Assembly (NCBI GenBank): GCA_030536165.1
Contig: JAUNQM010000028.1
Span: 1-14,272, forward strand
Source: Prevotellaceae bacterium
GTDB taxonomy: Bacteria > Bacteroidota > Bacteroidia > Bacteroidales > Bacteroidaceae
DNA: 14,272 nucleotides
Reading direction: 5' to 3'
Shown: in pieces, positions 1 through 5,956 of the stretch
How the letters are laid out: each line of letters opens with the position of its first letter
How positions within the stretch are numbered: position 1 is the stretch's first letter
Made by a program: the position numbers and the translations under genes
The notes under the pieces: generated by a model
What the model was told of the DNA's origin: nothing
Databases searched by the model: none
What the model saw: the letters and a program-made list of their open reading frames with translations, nothing else

Positions 1-9
1 AGCACTACA

Positions 10-144
10 ATGTATTCAAATAAGGCTTTTGCCCTGACAGGGCGTTTTGGATGTTGCTTGTTTCCCAGGGCGTCGCTGCGCTTTGCCCTGGGCTATGGGA
101 TTGTCGGACTTACAGCCCGACATTTAGCGGACAACAATATATGA
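10..144. repeat. Bacteroidales-type dispersed intergenic repeat with three small hairpins
   Basis: This GC-rich stretch contains three inverted repeats in a row: GCCCT/AGGGC (31-35 with 39-43), a perfect 8-bp CCCAGGGC/GCCCTGGG (64-71 with 85-92), and TGTCGG/CCGACA (102-107 with 117-122). From memory, sequences of this type, with a CCCAGGGC...GCCCTGGG stem followed by a GTCGG...CCCGAC stem, recur between genes in Bacteroides and Prevotella genomes. That recall is not a database result. A 44-codon ATG-TGA frame spans it (10-144), but the frame is explained by the repeat and is probably not a gene. The sequence from 145 to 242 shows nothing I can name apart from a short palindrome, GCTTGCAAGC, at 220-229. 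Confidence 0.5.
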
Positions 145-242
145 ATATATGTTTGCCCCCCCGATGAATAGCTTTTTCTGCCGTTTGGGAGGCGCTTATG
201 AGCATTTGAGATGATTGTCGCTTGCAAGCTTTCATGGCGCCG

Positions 243-280
243 AATAACAAAACAAAGCCCACCAAATGGTAGGCTTTGTT
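243..280 (-). terminator. Rho-independent terminator of dnaB
   Basis: Read on the minus strand, 280 to 251 forms a 13-bp stem with a 4-nt loop (AUUU). The stem has one G-U wobble, which would be a C-A mismatch if transcribed from the plus strand, so the hairpin suits the minus-strand transcript. A U-rich run (UUGUUAUU, 250-243) follows directly. It begins 28 nt after the dnaB stop codon, and its orientation matches the end of the leftward gene block. Confidence 0.85.
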
Positions 281-308
281 GATGATGAATATGATTTGGG
301 TCTTTTTC

Positions 309-1814
309 TTAGAATGGTGGTCTATCGTCAGGCATAGGCGCAGGTATGTCTTCCATGTCGCTCATCTTCGACTTATACACGCCGCCTTCAGTAGGTGGGG
401 TGTGGCTTTCTTCCTCATTGAGGAAAGCCGTGTATTCGCCCTTGAAAGCCAACCGAACGTCCTTCGTGGCGCCTTTTCTGTGTTTTGCGATGATGATAAG
501 TGCCTTGCCGTGAGTGTCGTTTCCGTTTTCGTCCTCGAAGATATGATAGTATTCAGGCCTGTGGACAAACAGTACCATATCGGCATCCTGTTCGATGGCT
601 CCCGATTCACGAAGGTCGGAGAGTTGTGGGCGTTTGCCTTCTGACTTTTCTTTTGCATCGCGTTTCTCAACGTCACGGTTGAGCTGTGAGAGCGCGAGAA
701 TCGGAATGTTGAGCTCCTTTGCAAGTCCTTTCAGCGACTGGCTTATGCTTGAAACCTCTTCTTGGCGCGAACCGAAATGCTTGCCGCTTCCTGTCATAAG
801 CTGCAGGTAGTCAATCATTATCATCTTGATGTTGTGCTCGCGAACCAGACGGCTTGCCTATGTGCGCAGCTCAAAGATAGATAGACCAGGCGTGTCATCA
901 ACGTAGATTGGCGCATTGAATAGTCTGCCGATGTGTTTGTCAAAGCGTTCCCATTCAAGTTTGTCGAGTTGTCCGGTAAGAATCTTGTGGCCGGTAATCT
1001 CGCAGACTTGTGACAAGAGACGGTCGGCAAGCTGCTTCTTGCTCATTTCAAGCGAGAAGAATGCAACTGGCTCATTGTAATCGACGGAGATGTTCTTGCA
1101 AAGCGAAAGTGCAAACGATGTCTTACCCATGGCTGGACGACCGGCAAGTATTATCAAGTCAGACGGTTGCCAACCGGCAGTCACGTCGTCGAGTTTATGG
1201 AATCCACTTGCCAGACCTGTGATACCACCCTTGCTCTCAGCCGCCTTCTTTATGGCTTCTTCTGATTCCATAAGGGCTGTTGAGATGTGGGAATAGTCGC
1301 TTTTCATGTTCGCCTGCGACAGTCCGAACAAGTCTTGCTCGGCCTCTTGCATGAGGTCGTTGATATCTACGGTCTCGTCGAAAGCCTTTGTCTCAATGCG
1401 GCTTGAGAACGAAATAAGCTCGCGGGCAAGATGTTTCTGCGAGAGAATCTTTGCGTGATACTCAACATGAGCCGACGAAGCCACGTCGGAAGTCAGTTCT
1501 GTAAGATAGACAGGCCCGCCTACATTCTCAAGTTCACCATCTTTCTCCAACTGCTCTGCTACGGTGAGCATGTCGATAGGGTGCTGGTCCATGCTGAGCG
1601 TTGCGATTGCGGCATAGATGCTCTGGTGTCGAGGGTCGTAGAAACTTTCGGGTCTGAGTATTTCGCAGACGACAGCGTATGCGTCCTTATCCATCATCAA
1701 TGCACCGAGCACAGCCTTTTCTACGTCGAGAGCTTGTGGCTGTAGATGCCCGTAGGCGTTGTTGATTGGGGTCATTGCTTTCGTCTTTCTGCTTTTTGAA
1801 GTGCTTTCTGCCAT
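309..1814 (-). pseudogene. dnaB: Replicative DNA helicase DnaB, interrupted by an in-frame TAG
   Basis: DnaB is the hexameric ATP-driven helicase that unwinds DNA at the replication fork and binds primase. The frame is 502 codons from ATG 1814 to TAA 309, full length for the family, but codon 319 (858-860) is TAG. The first segment (858-1814, 318 residues) carries the N-terminal DnaB domain (about 24-125) and Walker A GRPAMGKT at 225-232. The second segment, same frame with no shift, carries Walker B (MIMIDYLQLM, Asp335), the LSQLNR motif and the DLRESGAIEQDADMV block near the C terminus. A truncated product would lack Walker B and the C-terminal ATPase region and should be inactive. Conservation after the stop means the change is recent, read through, or a sequence error. 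The residue expected here in relatives is Lys or Arg, and AAG to TAG is one change. Identity as dnaB is certain; its functional status is not. Confidence 0.9.
858..860 (-). other. Premature amber codon inside dnaB
   Basis: The plus strand reads cta here, so the dnaB frame reads ...GAG CTG CGC ACA then TAG, then GCA AGC CGT CTG. The flanking peptide ELRT-stop-ASRLVREHNIK matches the DnaB segment leading into Walker B on both sides without any indel. It is the only in-frame stop I find inside an otherwise intact gene of the window. All nine complete genes use TAA as their natural terminator. Confidence 0.95.
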
Positions 1815-1862
1815 CGTCGGTAAATGTTAAATGATTGTCGTTGTTTTTGTTGAGTTGGACTG

Positions 1863-1891
1863 CAAAGGTAATAAAACTTTTACAAATCCAA
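1863..1891 (-). promoter_or_regulatory. Probable dnaB promoter
   Basis: On the minus strand the -7 box TACCTTTG (1870-1863) fits the Bacteroidota consensus TAnnTTTG. A TTG that could serve as the -33 element lies at 1891-1889, 18 nt upstream. A closer TTTG (1886-1883) has too short a spacer (12 nt). The site overlaps the 3' end of ispE and leaves roughly 40 nt of leader before the dnaB ATG. It would let dnaB be transcribed apart from the upstream genes. Confidence 0.5.
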
Positions 1892-2689
1892 GATATATGC
1901 CCTGTTGATATTTGGCTTTTCTTTGAAAATACCAAACATTGCGCTGCCGCTGCCAGACATTGCAGCGTATGTTGCGCCTGCATCGTAAAGGCTTTGTTTT
2001 ATGCTTGCAAGTTCTGGATAGAGGGCAAATGCGGAGACTTCAAAGTCGTTTTTCAGTCGGTCGCGCCATGTCTCAATGGGCTGCATGACAATGTCTCTGC
2101 AGCAAACTTCAGGGGTTGTCGGCACGACTTTCGAGAACGCTTCGCGCGTTGATATTGCTATCTCTGGCTTGATGATTGCCATATACATGCCGCGCAAATC
2201 GAGTTCTATCGGTGACAAAATCTCGCCGATGCCTGTTGCGAAAGCTGGTGTGGAGCGCACGAAGAACGGACAGTCGGCACCAAGTCTCAGTGCGTATGCT
2301 TCGAGTTGTTCGGTAGTAAGCCTAAGCTGAAACGTGTCGTTTATTAATAATAATGTATATGACGCGTCAGCCGAACCGCCTCCCATACCTGCCTGTGTAG
2401 GTATGTTTTTCTTCAGTTGAAGGGTAATGTCGTATGACGAGAGCTTTGGAAAGTCTGCTTTTAACAGGTTGCACGCGCGGACTACGAGGTTGTCTTCTGG
2501 TTTTCCAAGCACTTCTATGCCTTCAAGCTGAAGTTCTACCTTGCCGATGTTGTCGGATGAAGGGACATAGCTTATGCTTATCTCGTCGTAAATCGGTACG
2601 GGATAGAAGACGGTTTCGAGGTTATGATAGCCGTCAGGTCTGCGACTGACAATGTTGAGTCCGAGGTTAACTTTTGCCGGTATCAGCAT
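1880..2689 (-). CDS. ispE: 4-diphosphocytidyl-2-C-methyl-D-erythritol kinase
   Basis: This cytoplasmic GHMP-superfamily kinase phosphorylates the 2-hydroxyl of CDP-methylerythritol with ATP, a middle step of the MEP pathway to isopentenyl diphosphate. The 269-residue protein opens with PAKVNLGLNI (catalytic-type Lys6), followed by RPDGYHNLETVFYPV (17-31). The GHMP ATP-binding loop PTQAGMGGGSADAS spans 97-110, Asp139 lies in LGADCPFF, and a C-terminal glycine-rich SGSGSAMFG segment completes the fold. The start is fixed: the nitroreductase stop codon lies 9 nt upstream and the ATG is the first possible one, so the N terminus is a few residues shorter than many homologues. The tight spacing implies co-transcription, possibly translational coupling, with the nitroreductase gene. 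The functional link to its neighbours is not obvious; ispE and dnaB are housekeeping genes. Confidence 0.95.
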   Translation of the reverse strand: MLIPAKVNLGLNIVSRRPDGYHNLETVFYPVPIYDEISISYVPSSDNIGKVELQLEGIEVLGKPEDNLVVRACNLLKADFPKLSSYDITLQLKKNIPTQAGMGGGSADASYTLLLINDTFQLRLTTEQLEAYALRLGADCPFFVRSTPAFATGIGEILSPIELDLRGMYMAIIKPEIAISTREAFSKVVPTTPEVCCRDIVMQPIETWRDRLKNDFEVSAFALYPELASIKQSLYDAGATYAAMSGSGSAMFGIFKEKPNINRAYILDL

Positions 2690-2698
2690 ATAGGGGAG

Positions 2699-3313
2699 TT
2701 ATTTTACGAACTGAATCTTCTCCTTGTCGCGTGGTTTTGCAGCCGGAGCCTCGTCAGGATAGCCGATAGCAATAACATACGCCAGTTTGTAACCTTCTGG
2801 GAGGTTAAGGCGGTCAAAGTATTCCTTCAACTCAGGCATGTTGTTCAACTGGTCGGCAGCCATGCCTAAGCAGCAAGTGCCTAAACCTAACGATTGGGCT
2901 GCAAGCATCATGTTCTCACCCAAAAGACCTGCGTCAGTCTTCGTGTAAGCGTCTTCTTTTTCCTCAACGCCTACGCATATAATCGCAGGAGCATTGCGGA
3001 ACATGTTGCGGAACGACTTGTCGTGAGCCACGATTTCAGGTCTTGCCTTCTTCAAGGCTGCCGTTGCTCCATTAATGAAGTCAGGGTTGTCAACGATGCG
3101 CAAAGCCCATTTCTGGCGGTTGATTGCGCTTGGTGCATTGATTCCACACTCGGCAACAAGCTGGAGTTTCTCGCGTTCAACAGGCGTGGTCTTGTATTGT
3201 CTTATCGACCGACGCTGCATAATGGTTTCAATAACTGGATTGTTCATGTTTGTCTGTGCATAAATTCCTGTTCCTGCCAATAGCATTACAAGGAGGAAGA
3301 AGGTCTTTTTCAT
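2699..3313 (-). CDS. Exported nitroreductase-family protein (FMN-dependent type)
   Basis: Nitroreductase-fold proteins are FMN-dependent NAD(P)H oxidoreductases acting on nitro compounds, quinones or flavins; the substrate here is unknown. From ATG 3313 the product is 204 residues. It begins MKKTFFLLVMLL and ends its signal peptide near Ala19 (IYA-Q). The nitroreductase core follows with MQRRSIRQY (32-40, the FMN-phosphate-binding Arg/Ser segment) and APSAINRQKW (60-69). Then come the GLLGENMMLAAQSLGLGTCCLG helix-loop and a terminal AIGYPDE. A longer frame from ATG 3370 adds 19 residues, but it overlaps the end of rfbD and would bury the signal peptide, so I chose 3313. It sits 40 nt after rfbD and 9 nt before ispE, in the same transcription unit. 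A Sec signal on an FMN enzyme is unusual because flavin loading usually occurs in the cytoplasm. Confidence 0.85.
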   Translation of the reverse strand: MKKTFFLLVMLLAGTGIYAQTNMNNPVIETIMQRRSIRQYKTTPVEREKLQLVAECGINAPSAINRQKWALRIVDNPDFINGATAALKKARPEIVAHDKSFRNMFRNAPAIICVGVEEKEDAYTKTDAGLLGENMMLAAQSLGLGTCCLGMAADQLNNMPELKEYFDRLNLPEGYKLAYVIAIGYPDEAPAAKPRDKEKIQFVK

Positions 3314-3353
3314 AATAGTTTCTGTTATAATTTTATTGTGGTTTTGCTTAAAA

Positions 3354-4256
3354 TTAGGATATGTTTGCAATACATACTTTCAGCGAGTCAGTCCAGTACG
3401 GCACCTTGATGCCGAAGGTTTCCTTTATCTTTGTCTTGTCTAAGACAGAGAATGACGGACGTGTGACTGGGCTTGGAAATTCGTTGCTATGGCATGGCAT
3501 GATGTTGCACGATGTCTGACCACTGTATTCAGCAATCATATTAGTAAAGTCGTACCAACTGCAGACACCCTCGTTGGAGAAATGATAGATTCCGCTCTTT
3601 GAATAGACCTCTGCCGTTGCCTCGTTCCTGTAGTCGCATAGAATAGCAGAGATTGCCTTTGCAAGATCGAGTGCATAAGTAGGTGTACCGACTTGGTCGA
3701 ACACTACTTTGAGCTGCGGCTTGGTGGCTGTGAGGTTGAGCATAGTCTTGCAGAAGTTCTTGCCAAACTCAGAATATAGCCAAGCTGTGCGTATGATTAC
3801 GTGCTTGCATCCTTGCGCCAGTATGTTCTGTTCGCCATGAAGCTTTGTCTGCCCATAGATTCCAGTAGGAGTTCCTTGCTGGTCTTCGCGGCATGGAGTG
3901 TTGTATGGCTCCTTGCCAAAGACGTAGTCTGTGCTGATATGCACCAATAGTCCGCCGACTTCCTTCATTGCAACTGCAAGGTTTTCTGGTGCTTTGCCGT
4001 TGAGCAACTCTGCCAACTGCTCGTTGCTTTCGGCTGCATCGACGTTGGTGTATGCTGCGCAATTGACAATCGCATCAATCTTTTCCTTTGCAACAATGTC
4101 TCTGATAGCATCAAGGTCAGTGATGTCGAGCCGAGTTGTCTCTACACCTTCCTGCTCAGTAACATCAGTGAAGACGTATTTGTCTGTTGATGTTTGTGCA
4201 GTCAGGCGTATTTCGTTGCCAAGTTGTCCGTTGGCGCCAGTTACGAGTATGTTCAT
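3354..4256 (-). CDS. rfbD: dTDP-4-dehydrorhamnose reductase
   Basis: RmlD/RfbD catalyses the last step of dTDP-L-rhamnose synthesis, the NAD(P)H reduction of dTDP-4-dehydrorhamnose, supplying rhamnose for surface polysaccharide. The 300-residue protein has the family's usual length. It shows the Rossmann motif GANGQLG (7-13), the NCAAYTNVDAAE segment (65-76), STDYVFG (108-114) and the short-chain dehydrogenase Tyr-Lys pair in Y134-GQTK138. Its ATG lies 12 nt after the rfbA stop, so the two genes are co-transcribed. The partner genes rfbB (4,6-dehydratase) and rfbC (3,5-epimerase), often adjacent, are not in this window; the pathway must be completed from elsewhere or just outside the cluster. 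Confidence 0.95.
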   Translation of the reverse strand: MNILVTGANGQLGNEIRLTAQTSTDKYVFTDVTEQEGVETTRLDITDLDAIRDIVAKEKIDAIVNCAAYTNVDAAESNEQLAELLNGKAPENLAVAMKEVGGLLVHISTDYVFGKEPYNTPCREDQQGTPTGIYGQTKLHGEQNILAQGCKHVIIRTAWLYSEFGKNFCKTMLNLTATKPQLKVVFDQVGTPTYALDLAKAISAILCDYRNEATAEVYSKSGIYHFSNEGVCSWYDFTNMIAEYSGQTSCNIMPCHSNEFPSPVTRPSFSVLDKTKIKETFGIKVPYWTDSLKVCIANIS

Positions 4257-4268
4257 CGTTCCGAATTG

Positions 4269-5177
4269 TTATTCAAATGAATCGCTGTTTATCTCCTTCT
4301 TCGTTTCTTCGATGACGTGGAGTAGATACTGCCCGTATTGATTCTTTATCATCGGCTGTGCGAGTTGGCGCATCTTTTCATCGTCAATCCAACCTTTGCG
4401 GTAAGCAATTCCTTCAAGGCATGCAATCTTCAGTCCCTGACGCTTTTCAATCACTTCAACGAAGGTACTTGCCTCTGAAAGTGAATCGTGGGTACCTGTG
4501 TCGAGCCATGCGAAGCCGCGTCCGAGAGTCTTCACTTTTAGTTCCGAATCGTCGAGAAAACGTTGATTGACTGTTGTTATCTCCAATTCTCCGCGTGCCG
4601 ACGGCTTAATATGCTTTGCCACATCGACCACCTTGTTTGGATAGAAATACAATCCTACCACTGCATAGTTGCTCTTTGGCTCCTTTGGTTTCTCCTCAAT
4701 GCTTAGGCAATTGCCGTCACGGTCGAACTCTGCAACGCCATAACGCTCAGGGTCGCTCACCCAATAGCCGAACACGGTTGCCTTATTCTCCTCCTCGGCA
4801 TTGCGTACAGCGTCCTTCAGCATGGCTCTGAAACCTGCTCCGTGGAAGATATTATCGCCTAAAACGAGGCACACTGAGTCGTTGCCGATAAACTCTTCAC
4901 CGATGATGAAAGCCTGTGCCAGTCCGTCAGGGGATGGTTGTTCCGCGTATGAAAAGTTCACACCATAGTCCGAGCCGTCGCCAAGCAAGCGGCGGAATCC
5001 TGGTAAATCCTGTGGTGTGCTGATGATAAGAATGTCTCTGATTCCGGCGAGCATGAGTGCGCTTATCGGATAATAGACCATCGGTTTGTCGTAAATAGGC
5101 AATAGCTGTTTGCTTACTCCCTTCGTGATAGGGTAGAGGCGAGTGCCCGATCCGCCAGCAAGAACGATTCCTTTCAT
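4269..5177 (-). CDS. rfbA: Glucose-1-phosphate thymidylyltransferase
   Basis: RmlA/RfbA joins glucose-1-phosphate and dTTP to give dTDP-glucose, the first committed step of dTDP-L-rhamnose synthesis in the cytoplasm. The 302-residue protein begins MKGIVLAGGSGTRLYP, with the nucleotide-binding GGSGTRL at 8-14 and KQLLPIYDKP at 23-32. It has the metal/nucleotide-site LGDNIFHG with Asp108, EEKP at 161-164 and VVGLYFY at 173-179. It is slightly longer than many homologues because of a polar C-terminal tail (VIEETKKEINSDSFE). It is the first gene of the minus-strand operon and has two tandem promoter copies upstream (5221-5341), which could give it higher or buffered expression. No other function fits this sequence. 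Confidence 0.96.
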   Translation of the reverse strand: MKGIVLAGGSGTRLYPITKGVSKQLLPIYDKPMVYYPISALMLAGIRDILIISTPQDLPGFRRLLGDGSDYGVNFSYAEQPSPDGLAQAFIIGEEFIGNDSVCLVLGDNIFHGAGFRAMLKDAVRNAEEENKATVFGYWVSDPERYGVAEFDRDGNCLSIEEKPKEPKSNYAVVGLYFYPNKVVDVAKHIKPSARGELEITTVNQRFLDDSELKVKTLGRGFAWLDTGTHDSLSEASTFVEVIEKRQGLKIACLEGIAYRKGWIDDEKMRQLAQPMIKNQYGQYLLHVIEETKKEINSDSFE

Positions 5178-5220
5178 AGTATCTATATTGGTTTAGTTGT
5201 TGTTTATATGGTTGTGACTA

Positions 5221-5252
5221 CAAAGTTAGTGCAAATCGAAGACAATACAAAA
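5221..5252 (-). promoter_or_regulatory. rfbA proximal promoter (P1)
   Basis: On the minus strand this has a -33 box TTTTG (5252-5248), a spacer of exactly 19 nt, and a -7 box TAACTTTG (5228-5221). This is an excellent match to the Bacteroidota vegetative promoter. Transcription should begin a few bases downstream, leaving a leader of about 35-40 nt before the rfbA ATG at 5177. Confidence 0.8.
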
Positions 5253-5309
5253 TAAAAGACGAAGTTTTTTATTTTTATTGTTGAGATGCCGCCTAATTTC
5301 GATGGATGT

Positions 5310-5341
5310 CAAAGTTAGTGCAAATCGAAGACAATACAAAA
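5310..5341 (-). promoter_or_regulatory. rfbA distal promoter (P2), duplicate of P1
   Basis: The second repeat copy carries the same TTTTG (5341-5337), 19-nt spacer and TAACTTTG (5317-5310) on the minus strand. Its transcript would run through P1 and have a leader about 89 nt longer. Confidence 0.7.
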
Positions 5342-5381
5342 TAAAAGACGAAGTTTTTTGTTTTTATTGTTGAGATGCCGC

Positions 5382-5618
5382 TTCATATCGACCCCAAACA
5401 TGGACACATCGAGATTACATTGGGGGCAGAAAGTATGTTGTTTTCACAATTTACGTGGGTTCGGGATAGAAATTTCGGAAAACACAGGACAAAAAAAGAT
5501 TTTAGGCTCATATTTGCATTGAATATCGGTGCAAAGCATGTTGCGTTAGGGGCTGTTTAGCCGCTTTGTGGCATGTTTCGTTATGCGCTGAATCTCTTGT
5601 CCTTAATTTTACCTCTCC
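5382..5618. other. Intergenic stretch without a convincing gene
   Basis: No gene is supported here. A 61-codon frame (5375-5560, plus) begins inside the tandem repeat and has no recognisable motif, promoter or ribosome-binding site. The stretch has short inverted repeats, TTTGCA/TGCAAA (5514-5519 with 5530-5535) and GCAAAG/CTTTG-type arms around 5531-5568, which could form a small structured element. Confidence 0.4.
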
Positions 5619-5724
5619 ATACCTTAGGTGTTCATGTCGTCATACCTTAGGTGTTTCTACTGTCATACCTAAGGTGTTACCACCCCTCACACCTCAGGTG
5701 TGACGCGCAAAACACCTAAGGTGT
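5619..5724. repeat. Array of five 13-bp palindromes with 23-24 bp period
   Basis: Five copies of A(T/C)ACCT(T/A/C)AGGTGT lie at 5619-5631, 5642-5654, 5665-5677, 5689-5701 and 5712-5724. Start-to-start steps are 23, 23, 24 and 23 bp. Units 4 and 5 (ACACCTCAGGTGT and ACACCTAAGGTGT) are perfect odd palindromes about a central base; units 1-3 begin AT instead of AC and so lose one pair. The spacers (10-11 nt) share no clear sequence. The spacing puts the sites roughly on one face of the helix, as for cooperative protein binding, but the function is unknown. Confidence 0.9.
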
Positions 5725-5839
5725 GAAAGGCATGACTTAACAATTTCACAAAATAGGCGCAGTTTGAAACCTTTTGGGAGCTTTGGCGGTTGATTTATTC
5801 GACATTATTCATGCAAAATGAATATTTTTTGCCAAAATG

Positions 5840-5871
5840 TTTGTTAATTATAATTAATTTTGCTAATTTTG
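5840..5871 (+). promoter_or_regulatory. Promoter of the susC-susD operon
   Basis: A -33 TTTG (5840-5843), a 20-nt spacer and a -7 TAATTTTG (5864-5871) match the Bacteroidota consensus. A second TAATTTTG at 5855-5862 overlaps but is badly spaced to this -33. The predicted leader before the susC ATG is about 75-80 nt and is AT-rich, with no strong Shine-Dalgarno sequence. Confidence 0.7.
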
Positions 5872-5956
5872 CAAGCTCAATATGTATGATAGATAGCATT
5901 TGACATAATAAGGTATTGAAATCAATAATAAAGATTGTTAAATAAATTAAGAAGTT

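Larger units (their letters stand above)
5221..5381. repeat. Tandem duplication of a 72-bp promoter-bearing unit
   Basis: Positions 5221-5292 and 5310-5381 are direct repeats offset by 89 bp that differ at only one base (a5271 versus g5360). The next dozen bases after each copy are also similar but diverged. Each copy carries a complete -33/-7 promoter pointing to rfbA, followed upstream by a conserved T-rich stretch and GAGATGCCGC. The near identity suggests a recent duplication or conversion, or two insertions of a dispersed promoter cassette. Confidence 0.95.

Noticed and set aside
10..144. 44-codon ATG-TGA frame at the left edge
   Set aside because: It coincides with the hairpin-rich dispersed repeat; the coding potential is better explained as a by-product of that repeat.
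309..1814. dnaB as two genuine split genes or a programmed restart
   Set aside because: The first ATGs after the TAG (822-824 and next) have no Shine-Dalgarno and start at Walker B, and the halves would each lack part of one ATPase site; no intein or insertion is present at the break.
3314..3370. Upstream start (ATG 3370) for the nitroreductase
   Set aside because: It overlaps the rfbD 3' end and would place 19 polar residues in front of a textbook signal peptide that starts at ATG 3313.
5375..5560. 61-codon plus-strand frame between rfbA and susC
   Set aside because: Its start codon falls inside the tandem promoter repeat, it has no ribosome-binding site or motif, and no plus-strand promoter of the TAnnTTTG type precedes it.
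5619..5724. CRISPR array
   Set aside because: Units are 13-bp palindromes with 10-11 nt spacers, far too short for repeats and spacers, and no cas gene is present.
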